From Limanda limanda (taxonomy: Eukaryota > Chordata > Actinopteri > Pleuronectiformes > Pleuronectidae), in assembly GCF_963576545.1 (NCBI RefSeq), contig NC_083655.1, forward strand, positions 19,824,204 to 19,888,203: a stretch of DNA of 64,000 nucleotides, in the 5' to 3' direction. Shown here piece after piece: positions 1 through 12,300 of this stretch. The notes under the pieces were generated by a model, which ran no database searches, was not told the DNA's origin, and saw only the letters and a program-made list of their open reading frames with translations. Numbering within the stretch: the stretch's first letter is position 1; every line of letters starts with the position of its first letter. A program made the position numbers and the translations under genes.

Positions 1-458
1 TTATTCTCAGGTTTAAGTTACTATATTATGTCTGCTTTATGTTACTGTATTTAAATAATTGTAAGTTATGTGCTGGGAGCTCAGCGTTCATGTGAGAGGT
101 CTCCTATTCAGAAAATAATTACAAAGGTCCTGTGTCCTGAATGTTCAAGGACAAAGTTTTTGCACTACCCTTTCTTAGTTTTTGCACTTCAGTTAATGTG
201 TAGAAGACAATGTTGTTCACAGAATTAAATGTGACATTTGAAGTGAGGTGACCAGTCTTATTTTCCAAATGTTTTGTAATGCCTTTGAATAATATGGGGG
301 ACATAAATCGCAATACTTGCAGTCTCGCAACATATCGCAGAATCGAATCGCAATACTTGCAGTATCGCAATATATCGCAGAATCGCAATACTATTGAATC
401 GTAGCCAAAATATCGCAATACTATTGAATCGTCACATTTTTGCCAATTCCCACCCCTA
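1..458. mobile_element. End of a hAT-family DNA transposon (truncated by window edge)
   Basis: The segment from about 300 to 458 is built from repeated cgcaatac / atatcgcag words and ends in ttcccacccctag, which is the usual end of hAT elements whose inverse reads TAGGGGTGGGAA. I place the element end at 458, so the 8 bases after it (459-466) would be the target duplication. The matching left end must lie outside the window. A 99-codon minus-strand ORF (119-418) runs through the repeat words and has no transposase motif that I recognise, so I treat it as chance. The boundary at the left is not visible. Confidence 0.5.
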
Positions 459-2645
459 GTAGCAGATGAACTACGTGCGCAGGTGTTTAAATGCGTGCCT
501 CAAAAAACTCTTAAGCAAACTTCAGTAATCTTCAGGTCCTAATAACCTCTGGTTAGTGTTACGTGATTTGTTTCCCCTGCAGCTACAAACAGACACTTAC
601 CATCACACTGATAGACAATACATGTCCTACAACGTGTGCCCAATTCTCTGCTCACATTCCATCTTGCTTACGTAAAGAAACACATCTACAGGTTCAAGAT
701 GTTTACAGGAGTCCTCAAACGTCTCTTACGATCCTTATTTACTTCAGAAGTGCCAACATTAACATGAAATCCAACATTTGTGTACAACTAATATATCCTC
801 AGCAAATATGCGTTCTTCATATCAAAATAAACCCTGCGATCTCCTGGCAAGATTTTAATTATTGGCCTAAAGAGGAGCACTTTTCTATTGATGTCCTTCA
901 GTCATGTAAGCTCCCTATCTGTCTAAATCACTCAGCAGAGTGACAATGGGGATAATTTAACAAGGTTCCATAAATTACTCTGCAGGGCAATAACTCCTGC
1001 CTGGAGAGTCACCACTCAATCAGTCTCAATCTGGCAGCTCTGCGGCTTCAAGTGTCTTGTTTTTTTGACTCACGTGTAGCACAGACCTGAACCCTCCAAA
1101 TCAATCAAATGCACTGATGATGTACTGAGTACTAAGTGGATAATCAAATCGTGACGTACCTAGCGTAAGTTCAGGCAGGTCTAGAAATCAAACTCTGCTA
1201 CAATCCACTAGTGTTCAATCTGTTCATTACTGCAACAGGTGAGTATGTAGATTCTGTGGAGGAATGGCAGATTGGTGGGAGGAGACCGAACCAGTGGTCG
1301 CACCCACCCAGCAGCTCGCACTACAGGGAGGAAACACAGGGAGGGGACAAGGCTTGACACCGAGCAATTAAAAAACTGAAAGGAGTCACATCTCACCCAC
1401 CAACCTAATTATCAATAACAATTATTTAGGTCTCAATTCTGCCTTCCTGCCATTGTGATCAGGACAAACTTTAGATGAATGTGTATATGTTTTTTAATAT
1501 CCTGTGAGACGCACGTGTTGCCACTATGGCAGAAGGTCATTATTGGCATTCATGTGGCAACACCTCTGACACAACCAACAAAATGCGTTCCTCAAAGCTG
1601 ATAAACACCATTGCACACAGTTTTAAGCAAAGATGACATTCGGCACGGAAACTGTCACAAAACGGTTCAAAATTGTTTCATTCCAGTCATTTGAGCAATT
1701 TGTTGGGTTGATTTATTCCCTGATGTGGCCCTGCTGTGTGGAAATTTCTAGTGCTACGTACCTATACACATACATTTACAAATACATATATATTGAATGA
1801 AGCAAAAAAAAATACTTTCACAGAAGAGAGGTAATTGTTCCAAGGACAGACTTGAAGTTATTGGTGAGTTTAGGAGAAACTCTGAAGAGGTCCTTCATTT
1901 TGTCTTACAATGGATCTACAAACCTACCCACATGGTAAAACATATTTTCACAGAGAAAAGAATGCAAGGTAACATCACATATTAGACGCAGCAGCAATAA
2001 TACCTTTGTCAGCCTGACATTTGAAATCTATGGCAAATTGCAAAAAGAAAAAGATAAACAGCCCAAGTGTAGATTCAAATATGAGTGGGAGCAGTTTTTG
2101 TGTCCGCTGGAGATAAAAAAACATTTCTAGCTGACAACTTTGTTACCGTTTCAAGTCACATCACTGTCACTTTTTTAAACCTTATAATCTTATAACCTTT
2201 AACTGAAGAAATGAAGGATTTTAGTCATCAGAAGTCTGGATCTCAAGTTATCAGAGAAACAAACGGAGCAAACAGCCCCTCGACACGTCCTGTGTCTGCC
2301 TGAGAGCTTCCGATTTATAATGGGAAACTGATTTATTCAGTGTTTTTACCAGTTTTAATTACCAGGTCCATTCATTTCAGAGAGGTGGAGACCTCTGCAG
2401 ATAATTCAGCTCCTGATAAAAACCTCCTGAACAATGAACACTGAAAATATCCTTACAAAAAAATAAAATAGAAATTAGTTGTTTAACAATGGAAGCAATG
2501 CTTCAAATCCAATGAAAAGTTACATACAACTTGTCAGAAAAATCTTAACTTATACTTATAATGAATACAAAATACAACTCAAGATATACATTACATGATA
2601 TTAACAACTTTAGCTCATGATATGCAGCAGCACCAGCACATCAGT

Positions 2646-2662
2646 CCCCCCCCCCCCCCCCC
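2646..2662. repeat. Poly-C tract (17 C)
   Basis: An uninterrupted run of 17 C, followed after one T by four more C. Such homopolymers are length-variable and error-prone in sequencing, so the exact count is uncertain. Confidence 0.9.
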
Positions 2663-3062
2663 TCCCCAGCTGGCTACTACTATCACACAGCTGGACACTG
2701 TATACTATTATGGAAAATCCTGGAAATAATGAAGCGTAACAACCATACGACAACATTCTGCTGCTGAAATGCAACATTATTATTGTAAAATGTTGCTAAA
2801 TTCACCATCTGCTTTTTACCCAGTCTTTCCACAACAACACTTTTTTTTACATAACATTGTCAGGGCAAAGGTTTTGAGCAGCTCACTCCAAGAGTTCTGA
2901 GCCTCTGACCAACACATGGATGCATCATTAAGGCCTGGTCACAACACACCAGCATTTCAAATGAGAAAAGTTGTAGCAGAGTCAGTTCTCTTCGGTGGAA
3001 TCACCAAAGGGTAAGCTATCATATTTTAAATAAGTGTAACCAAAATGTCCGCACACCATGGG

Positions 3063-3119
3063 ATCGAGAAAGAGAGACAGACAGAGAGGGAAGTAGAGAG
3101 AGATAGAGAGAGTGAGAGC
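3063..3119 (+). repeat. GA-rich low-complexity tract
   Basis: Degenerate GA and GACA repeats, almost pure purine on the plus strand. Confidence 0.8.
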
Positions 3120-3279
3120 AACAACGCAAAACATTAAGTCAGCGATCTTTAATGTCATGTGAAGTTTATATAATTAAGAGTGCACACAACTTCAAGTGCC
3201 CCGACAGAGTGAGGCTTCCTGCAGTGAAATCTAACGACCTCATGCAACAAGCACTTTATCCAGATACTCAATTTATCAA

Positions 3280-3540
3280 TAACATTTTATTTGTATAGCC
3301 CATATTCAAAAATTACAATTTGTTTCATAGGGCGTATAACATCCTGGCAAGAGAAAGACAAAACTACAAAAAAAAAACGTTAAAGCAGGGTAACATTCCC
3401 AGAAACCTTAGAGGGAGTCACATGTGAGGGATCCCTCTCCGGTGGACAGAATTGTAATAGGTGCTGACACGTCAAAAAATTACAACATCGATGAGAAAAG
3501 ACAGTGTTTCAAATAAATGGAAAGGTTCATCAATATTTAA
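3280..3540 (-). repeat. Old LINE/SINE-tail interspersed repeat
   Basis: The left edge reads tttatttgtatagcccatatt; inverted, this is the gggctatacaaataaaat tail of a repeat common in cichlids and other percomorphs. Further in are the other hallmarks: attacaatttgtttcatagg, a run of A, a polyglutamine-like caggg word, and gtgagggatccctctcc near 3428. The copy is on the minus strand with its 3' tail at the left and is clearly diverged. I recognise the consensus from memory of fish genomes; the class (L2-tailed SINE or LINE 3' end) is inferred. Confidence 0.55.
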
Positions 3541-5988
3541 AGAACATATCCCCAAAAAGTGATGAAAGGAGCAGTAATGAGAATTTTAATTAGAGCTGTG
3601 TTATATTTTAACACTCTAGTTGTAATCGTAATCTACCATCAGCTGCCACCACGATCCATTAACATGATATGTTAATGGCTAGAGCCGACATCGATCTTTT
3701 CTTGTCAAATTTGTCACAGTGGGAACATTTCCACACATTGACATTCCTAGTTACCAACATGCTTTACTCCTCTTTGCAAATAGGTCTCATTATTGTCGTT
3801 GTTGTTTCTTTGACTTCATCCCACATATAAGATCCTGCTGACCAAAGGCATGTCCTATGTGGCCCAGGAACTATAACCAATAAATCATTGAGAATTATCC
3901 AATTTCGAAAAAGGGCATTTTTATTTTCACCAGTGCTGATTTTCTAGCCTTTACGGTTCTGGTTACTGGCCCGGGAGCCTCACAGAACAGTTGCATGCAT
4001 TTTAAATGATCTCACGTGACACCACTCAGCCAATCATTTCTGTAAATTTTTTTAAATACACAGTGAGGAGTCAAAGATAAATTAAGAGGAAGGTAAACGA
4101 CGAAAGATTGAGTTTTTATATCAGGACTGAACAGAGTCTAACATGTTCATTCATCTGACAGGCAGCTTAAAAACAAGCTAGAGCTCAGGTCCCTCACTTA
4201 ACATGTGGGGTTGGGGAAGAAAGGGATAGATAAGAAGGTGTTATCATGTTGTTAAGTTGTGAAGATGTGAAGAAAGAAGAGAAAGAAGAAAAAGGGAAAC
4301 TAAACTGACTTAATTGAATTAGTTTTCTTCTAAGATTTACAATCCCTCTACTTCAATGTGAAAACTGACAGTAAACATTGTTAAAATATGACTGCATCAT
4401 ACTTTTTTGGACTAAACAGATGTTGATACAGGTAATATTTTAATATATGTTGCACTGACTCATAATGCATGATGATGTTCTGGAGGAAATTGTCTCTTTT
4501 TGGACTTTTAACGGTTAACCTCTTGCATGGAAAGACAGACTAGTATATTATTGGTTTGGTCTTTTCATTGGATTTGTTGAAAGTGAGAAAAATGCTTATC
4601 TTTTAAATGCAATATACAACAACTTGCAGCCCCAGCACAGCAAAAGACATTTTACATTTTACTTTTAAAACATACAGGCACTTTCAAATGATTTTCTTAT
4701 TATCTCACAAAACCTCTGATTATTTTGTAACACCGCTGGACAAACATATGCATGAATCAAATGCCAAATATAATGTTGGTACTTGAGGGTGAGTATTTAT
4801 GAGTTTTTTAAAATTGTTTATTATTAGCTGATGTATTTTGGCATTTTCTGTTGCTGTAAAGGTCATACTGCATCTACCCATTTTCATTGTAACTGAAGGT
4901 ATTCCATAGCTCCGTGACAGCCTGTAGCAGAGGAGCTTTAGTTTAGCCTCTGGTCTATAACATGAACTGAAACTATTGCATTGGCCTTAGGCTGCTTCAT
5001 CCCGCCAGGCTTTCAACCCAGTAATGATTCATGCTACTTTCACAGTTATGGATGGAAGAGGAAATTGCCTTGGTGTACGTCCACATTCATATTCTATTAT
5101 GTTATAATTTTAACGAGATGAGCTATAGACCTTAGGGCCAGTGGCTAATCAGGTCGATGATTAACCGCAAATCGCCCTGCAACCATCCTGCAATGTGTCA
5201 TCATTCATGTTTCACTGAGTTCACGAGCCAAAGTCAGGACATGTCTGTTGGAACTAAGCACTCTTTATTCTCACTGTCTGATCACAAATGGATGTTTCAG
5301 CACTTCAGAGACTAATGATCCAAAATGGACTGAATTACACCTGAGAGGATCACGTAGTAGATGCATTATCCCCAAACTAGAACTATAAACTTAAAGAAAA
5401 CTTGTTTTTAGCGACTTGGATGTTATTTTCATTTCTTTCAGTAACAGCAACATACAACCTTTAGGTTCCTCACAGAGATGTGACTATCCTGCTAGAGGCT
5501 ACAGTGCATTAAAGCAAACGCCATCAGACCATTTTTAGGCACCTTGTAAAATCCAATTACCTGAACTAATTCATCCAAAACAAATTATTTGTATAATATT
5601 TATAACATCTTATAATATCTAATCCACTTTATTTTAAAACCGCTTACATGAGATAAAAAACTGAATCAGAAGGTTGGAGCAGGTGTAGCTGTTAGAAATA
5701 AAATAAACACCTGTAATAGACAGGGCTTTCTACAATGAACTTGTTTTCAATTCAGAGAAGATGATTTAGGAAGCAGTGGTTTATATTGGGAACTCATTTG
5801 TCCTCAGTGATGCTGGGATGTAAAAGGATTAATATAAAAAAAAAAACATGAGCTGGTTTGGAAAACAATTCATTTAAATTGAAAATAATTCTTACACATG
5901 GAACCAAATGTCAAATCACTGCACACACTTACTATTATCGTGTTAGTTTTAATCGATTGGAAAAGTGTGAAACCTCCTCAGAAAGGTC
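3541..5988. other. Intergenic or intronic DNA, nothing recognised
   Basis: A+T-rich unique-looking sequence with no long open frame, no clear repeat family and no RNA gene that I can recognise. Confidence 0.55.
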
Positions 5989-6964
5989 TGAAGGCCAATT
6001 TATGCTTGTACGTCTTTTCTAAAACGGACAGATAAGACCGCCCTATCCGTCATGGAACGCCCTCTCCGAGCGCCTCGGAGAGCTTTTCGTGCACCTCTGA
6101 TTTTTCTAACTGTCCGTCTTTATTTCGGAGACCCCACGGACAGACCTTGGCTGTGATTGGTCCGCGAACTACATCATTTCCGTATGACGTAATTTCCGGA
6201 CCTCAAACTTCCTGCTTGACAATAAACCCAAAAACAACTACGATTCTACGATTAATGTGACGTGTGTGTTAAGCCAGCGGAGTTGTCCGGCTGACGGTGG
6301 CTCGTTAGACCACTGACGGCATGTCTGCACGGTCACATACGGCTATAACAAGCTTTCAAAACGGCGCTAGCGGGCCATGCTAGCGGGCTAGCCACCATGG
6401 TAACTGCGGTGGTAACAGTGCAAAAACCCGCCGTCACGACTTTAATTCCACTTCTATCATGACACTGTTTCTATAATACCGTCAGGTTAGAAGCAAACAC
6501 TGGGTAGTAGTTAGTGCCGGGAGTCCCTGCTGACTGTGTGTGGAAGCTGGGAGGGGAGCTAGCTGGGATGGGAGCTAGCTAGCTCCGTGTAGCTTGAAGC
6601 TACACGGAGCTTTAAGCTGTGGAATTAGCAACACAGTTCGGAAACAAGACCTGGGAACCGCTGCGCTAAGAAACGATAACATCAGCATTTTGACCCGCTG
6701 GGTGTCACTTTATTTAGTTATGTTAGTTGCCATGGTTCAGTGTGTGGGAGGCGAGCCACAGAGGTAAACAGACACACGTGGACTTCTTCTTCCCATAAAT
6801 GGGGTAGACTTCTCTGAGCTCGTCTTCCGTTGTGCCACCTATGGGTTTGGCGGTGAATTGTTTTCAACGTACAGTCGTCGGAGATGTAAAAATCAAAAAG
6901 ACTCTCCACTCTCTCTGCAACCCTCTCCGAGAAACGGATACGTAGAAGCATAATGGAGCCTTGA
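5989..6964. mobile_element. CpG-rich non-autonomous DNA element with imperfect terminal inverted repeats
   Basis: The left end (5989 onward, tgaaggccaatttatgcttg) and the inverse of the right end (to 6964, tcaaggctccattatgcttc) match at 14 of the first 19 positions and continue with the shared word tacgt. A subterminal motif ccctctccgag occurs near both ends (about 6060 and 6921). The inside is far richer in CG dinucleotides than its surroundings. No transposase is visible: the minus-strand 90-codon ORF (6718-6990) crosses the right end and has no known motif. The superfamily is uncertain; PIF/Harbinger is my first guess from the end sequence. No convincing target duplication is seen. Confidence 0.5.
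6581..6611. repeat. 31-bp near-perfect palindrome inside the CpG-rich element
   Basis: Two perfect 15-bp arms (agctccgtgtagctt and its inverse) around a single central G at 6596. Several further agctagct words lie just upstream. Confidence 0.85.
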
Positions 6965-7013
6965 CTCGAAAGATGGCAGACCGTTCTCAATTACACGGAC
7001 ACCAGGTTCCAAG

Positions 7014-7140
7014 TCCATCCATCCATCCTTGGAGGGTCACAGGGGGAGCTGGTGCCTGTCCTGGCTAATTGTTGGGGAGGGCTACTCCCTGGACAGGAGG
7101 ACCCCTTTGGTCGAGGGACACACAGGGAGAAGGTGAAACT
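7014..7140 (-). repeat. Dispersed fish repeat, minus-strand 3' fragment
   Basis: Begins with tandem tccatccatcc and continues with gagggtcacagggggagctgg and ctccctggacagg. This is the inverse of the 3' part of a very common fish repeat whose consensus includes a 'cctgtccaggg' word, a 'ctgggataggctccagc' word and a terminal ggatggatgg. Only about 125 bp is recognisable. Confidence 0.6.
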
Positions 7141-8989
7141 CCAGGTTCTCAAAATCTGTAGTAATGATTAATTACTATATATATGAATCCAGCACGATCT
7201 TACGTGTCTTGCCATTCTTTTAGCAATTTCTATTTGGATTCTTTATCACTATAATCTTGTATCTGTGTATAACGCTTATTGTTTTTGTAACCATAGCATA
7301 ATTGATGAATGTTCATAAACCAATAAATAGAATTGGTTAAGAAGAAGCAAACCAGAAAGTCTGTGTGAAAAAATCTACAGTCCGATCTGGGGGAAAAAAG
7401 TGTTTCCCTTGAGTCAGATAAGAGCATCTGATACAGAGATAATCCAGGGTCTTCTTACATCTGATCTCAGTCAATCCTTACACAAGTGCTGTCTTCTTAT
7501 CAGACTATCTCTGACTGCACCTTGTTTAACCTCTTAAAATCTCACACAAACACATCGATACATTGTGTAAGAACCGCCAACTAAATCACATCTGGTTTGT
7601 TTGCTTTATTTTGTTTTGCTTTTTTTAATAATCGCTAAAATGTTCTCCTCACATCCTTCATAATTTCTATAGAGAATGAATGTGCCAAAAAACATCACTT
7701 TTAACATATTTCATTATTTGTCCTGCAATGTCTGCTTTAATATCGGTTAAAGACTTGATAATGGTTTGGAAAAGATTGTCTCCTAATTATAACACTGAAG
7801 GAGTCAACGGTGAACTTTGGTGAACTCCAGTCAGAGGCAACAAGCTATGACCATAAATCTTCCTTTAAGACTAATTGGTGTTTCTAAGGACCTGCTGAGA
7901 CCTGGTATTAACATGCATCCAGTGATCTGATGACAATGTGACAGCTTGACACCTGGAATTAGAATACTTCCACACTATATGCAAATAAACACATCGGTCA
8001 TTTGTTCTCTCGTCAGTGTGTCTATTTGGTTGAGTTTGAGTGAGTGTTAAACAGAGAGAGAACTTAAAATTCTGTGTCAGAGGTCACAAATTAATCATGT
8101 TTATTGAATACTGAGATGTGTAGAAATATGTTTGGCTCATTGTGAAACTGTAGCAGGTCAGAAGATGTCAGCTGAGTAGGTGGTCCTTCAATATGAAACA
8201 TTTGTGTTCACACTGATAAGAATATTAACACATGCATCCCAGACAACCTCTAAATGTTGTATTAAGCTACAACAACAAAACAACGTGTTCATTTGAGCTT
8301 TTTAAGACCGTGTCAGAAGTACTCTCACTCCATACTAACATGTACAGTGGACATTTACAGGAACAGGAAGCTGTTACAAACATTTCTCATTCACAGCTGA
8401 ATGTCAGGTCAAGATACAATCCAAGCAGGTGTCAAATCATATATATATATATATACACAGCTCTGTAAGGTTCTCTGTCTGTCTTTTAGGGGATGGTGGC
8501 TGAGCCAGGAGGTCATTGGCTTAGTTCAGCATAGATACTTTCACATAGTAAATGTTACATCAGCATGCACCAGTGACCCAACCAATCCAAAAAGTGACCC
8601 TGTAGTCCTAACAAAAATAAATCCAGATGTCTCTTGGGTGTAGCCCATTGGTGACGCTCGCAGGCGAGAGACAACTGGAGTTGCTGGGAGCAAATTTTGA
8701 TGGAACCACTACAATTTGGCTCTTTCACAGAGAAGGAACTGATATCAATCTCACAATCTGAAGGCAAACAAGCTTAATCCCCCACATGTTCCACTCTCCT
8801 TGTTGTGTTAATCCACACCGCAGCATTACCCAAATCCATGTAACTAAACCCCGAGTGCTGAGCCTCCTCTTAGGAAGTGAGGCCCGGCCATAATGTGCTC
8901 AGTCTGAAAAAAAAACAAAAAAAGGCCTTGCACAGAGCAGGCTACAAAAACAGCACCCAGCCACGTAGACACAAACACAAACTGGAGTT
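7141..8989. other. Intergenic or intronic DNA, nothing recognised
   Basis: No coding feature. A short TA microsatellite lies at about 8439-8456. The small ORFs at 7230-7427, 8232-8468, 8401-8643 and 8555-8767 overlap each other on both strands and have no recognisable domain. Confidence 0.55.
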
Positions 8990-9345
8990 CATCCGTTTCT
9001 GCCACCAGATTTGGGAGACTTTTCACTTCTCATTTAGTCCCAGCAGCTCGAATATTGCCTCTGTTAGCACCTGCGCACCGCCTTTCCCTTTTAATATCTC
9101 AGACTGGCCAGATCACCCTCTCAAAGTGACCCTTCTTGCTGCTGTTTTCCTTCCCCCTCCACCGATCACATTGATGAGAATTAGATGCCACTCCTCCCGC
9201 CGAGCCTGTCTCCTCTTTAATTGGCGTTTGATATTCTGCGGTTGTCATTTCAAGAGGGAGAACAAGGGGTTGCCATTCATCGTGGCTCCTGTAAAAGGAG
9301 GGGGAGGGGGGGGAGTGTCATTCAGTCTGATGGCTCTGTAATGTG
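8990..9345. promoter_or_regulatory. Candidate conserved non-coding (enhancer-like) block
   Basis: This block differs in texture from its surroundings. It is higher in G+C, free of recognised repeats and dense in transcription-factor-like words: a ttaattggcg homeodomain-type core (about 9218), ccgatcacattgatgag (about 9162), and ggttgtcatttcaag (about 9240). A 154-codon plus-strand ORF (8877-9341) runs through it but shows no domain and starts in a lysine run from a poly-A tract, so I do not call it coding. Conservation cannot be seen from one sequence; the call rests on composition only. Confidence 0.3.
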
Positions 9346-12300
9346 TTTTGGGTTGCGAACACTCCTGGGCTGTCTGTCAGTTAGCTGAGCCCTCCATCTT
9401 TTACTTTATTCAGGGGACAGAGATTTCATTTAGCTACCCCATCCATCAGTGAAATGCTGTCCTCTTAAACCTTTCACTTTATAAGCCGACTGGTTTTTCC
9501 TGGCCATCCAAAGGTATGAGTGGAACATTTTCTGAAATGTCCTCACCCGCAACACATTCCTGCCTGCACTGCTTTGATATTAGATCAAAAATATACTTCA
9601 AGTAAAGTTTATATGTTCAAGAGCAGGTGAAGGTCTTTATTTAAAAAAAAAAAGGACGCCATAGGGGAAGGAGGGCAAACATGGCTGGTAAACGAGCAGG
9701 CGAAATGAGTCTGTGTGTTGTTTTTACTGCTGCACAGTTTTTCATGCCGCAAGACGGTCATTTGGAAACTGCAGTGTGAATTCAAATTAAACCGTGAGTT
9801 AATGTGTCATCTCTCCACAGCCCAGACTGATGTTTGCCACTATTCAAGGCAGACTGTTAAATGGCCGTTTGAGCTATCAAGCTATTTTAGTTTAGAGGAA
9901 GCTACCACTCAGCCACAGATATGTAATATATATCTGTATTATTTGATCAAACATTGAGCAACTTCATCTCCATAATAAACTTTTTACCTGATTTTCTGTT
10001 CTTGGTCTTATTGAATAGATGTAGCCCTTAGTGCTTACTTCAAGGTCTCCTGCTGTACTGAAGCTTTAGTGTCCCTCATTTGTAAGTGGCTTTGGATAAA
10101 AGCATGTGGCAAATGAGTAGAGGTAATTGTTATTTATTGTCCTCCTCTTTAGCTTCAAGGACTTGCAGGGAAATGCAGTTGTACATCACATGCAAATAAA
10201 TTACGCGAAAGGTCAGAGATCACAGAAAAGCTTCAAATATGCAAAAAGGTAGGAGCCTCCTCGAGCGTCTCCGGTGGTACCATCTCATCCTCATTGGTTG
10301 TTTCTAGCTGCATGGTGTCAAAGGCCGAGAGTTACTAGGATCACTACCTATTGATCTTGTTACCATGCCGACCGTTATCTTCTGATTGCAACTTAATTAT
10401 CTCATTATCTCACGGTGACAATACTTGCCTGAGACAGTGGCTCACTTGACATTGTCTAGAGTTCAGTCACAGACCCAGTCAAACCACCATGTAAACCATA
10501 CCTAAAGAAAGCTGAATTTGTGCTGAACAGAGCCTCATCCATAGCATTTTTGGATCATAAAACTTTTATTATGGATTTTTAATATTAAACAGTGACTCGT
10601 AAGCGTTTTGCAAGGCACTTACGAACTATGCTGCCATCGGGACGTCAAATCAGAAAACCCATCTGTGCACAGAGGGCATGGACAAAGGGAGGTATTCTGT
10701 AATTTCCCACGGAGGACTTGTTGTATAATGTACCTGCGTTAATATAATTGGATGTTATTGGTCAGCCAACAACCACACAGCTGTGGAATGAGCCAGTGAT
10801 GATGAACCATGAAACCGCTAATGGAAATCAGGAACAACCATGTCAAATCTCTGTCTCTTAACAAGCCAGCGGTCATTCACCAAGCAGCAGCAGCCTGATG
10901 AGTGAAGACGTCACTACAGACGAACGACAGCGCAGACAGTCCACACATAGACGCTAGTACTCGGACACCTGCCTTTGATAGGAATCAGTGCAAAAAGGAA
11001 ACACTGGGTATCTGTTTCTGCCCCAGAATTTATGATTACCAACTATAATGATGACCACAGAGTCCAAGCATGAATTTTACCTTGATTTCATGTTCTCTTA
11101 ATATTTCTGTGATATGTTGTTCAGATAAGGTTTGAATTTAAGAGTTTAGACTCTCCAGTTCCCCACCTATAATCTTCCAAGACAGTGTATGACTCACAGC
11201 CTCTGACTGTGTATAAGTGGTACATTTGTTTGTCCATCTACTTATGTGTGAAATTAAACAATGGGTACTCGCTTATTACCTCAGGAACACTGGTTTTCAT
11301 TCTGTCGACACCGACTGAACTGCTGCTGCAGTCTGGTGCTTTTGATTTCTTTGACAAAGGGGAATAATAGGGACCCATTTGAGGACGGTTGGCTGTATTT
11401 ATTTTTCCAAAAAACGGTATCACAATAATGCTGCACTCTGTGGACAATTTTGAAGAAGTGAAGTGTCGTATGTTCACATGAAATTGAATGTTCAGAAAAT
11501 TGACCATTAGCAGCCTAAAGGTTTATTTTATTAGAAAAAATTGTTGCCAAGCTTATATTTTGTCTGCAGACATCCCATGGAGCTTGATGTGACGCTTCTT
11601 GTCATTCACTTTGGTGTAAGTCCCATGAACATCCAGTAAAAGTATCACAAAATGTTAATCTAGTGATATTCTTTTTGTATTTATATTCAACTACTTTATG
11701 AACCTTTTCTAAACTTTTCAGTGCTCATCTTAAGCACCAAAACAAACAAAAGATTGAAAGAGGTTGAATCTATTTAAAAAACTGAAGCTTTGGGCCAAAT
11801 CATCTAATTGCGTTAAGTGCTCTATAGAGTGCCTCAGTATGAATAATTCTGAGATTGATACTTTTTATTCTTTTGATGAGAGAGGATTAACTGGCCACAA
11901 CCATGCTCTATCCCTGACCATACTCTTGTTGTAATTTGAGATATTATGGATGTAATTTTAAAAAAGTCTCTTGATCTTGTTTTTCATCACAGTCATTTGG
12001 TATATGTCTCAAAAACAGTTGCGATGCATTGTTTGCTATAACTGCGGTTGCGCCTCTCGGATATCATTTGTTGTCTTGAGAAAATGAGATAATTGTGCTA
12101 TCAGTAATTTGTCGTTATGCTCAGTAAACAAGCTCATTAAAATCATAACGTGAGCCTGAGTTTTTTTCTTAACAACCACAGCTTTTGCTCAAAGCAGATG
12201 AAAATTTGAGTATATTTTAGCATATTTTCATAGATTTTTTAATAGTAGCCTTCAGAGTGGAGCAGTATTCAAGCCGTCTCTGGCAGCTGAGATCAGTCAA

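Larger units (their letters stand above)
459..3275. other. Intergenic or intronic DNA without recognisable genes
   Basis: I see no coding feature here. The open frames at 563-943 (126 codons) and 1797-1985 have no recognisable domain or splice context. The stretch contains a run of 17 C (2646-2662) and a purine-rich GA/GACA tract at about 3063-3119. Confidence 0.6.

Noticed and set aside
119..418. 99-codon minus-strand ORF as a hAT transposase start
   Set aside because: It is largely translated from the degenerate cgcaatac repeats (RYFGYDSIVLRFCDILRYCKYCD) and has no BED finger or other motif.
563..943. 126-codon plus-strand ORF
   Set aside because: No domain, no splice or promoter context, ordinary base composition.
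8877..9341. 154-codon plus-strand ORF
   Set aside because: Starts through a poly-A lysine run and ends in a poly-G glycine run, has no domain and lies in a G+C-rich block where long chance frames are expected.
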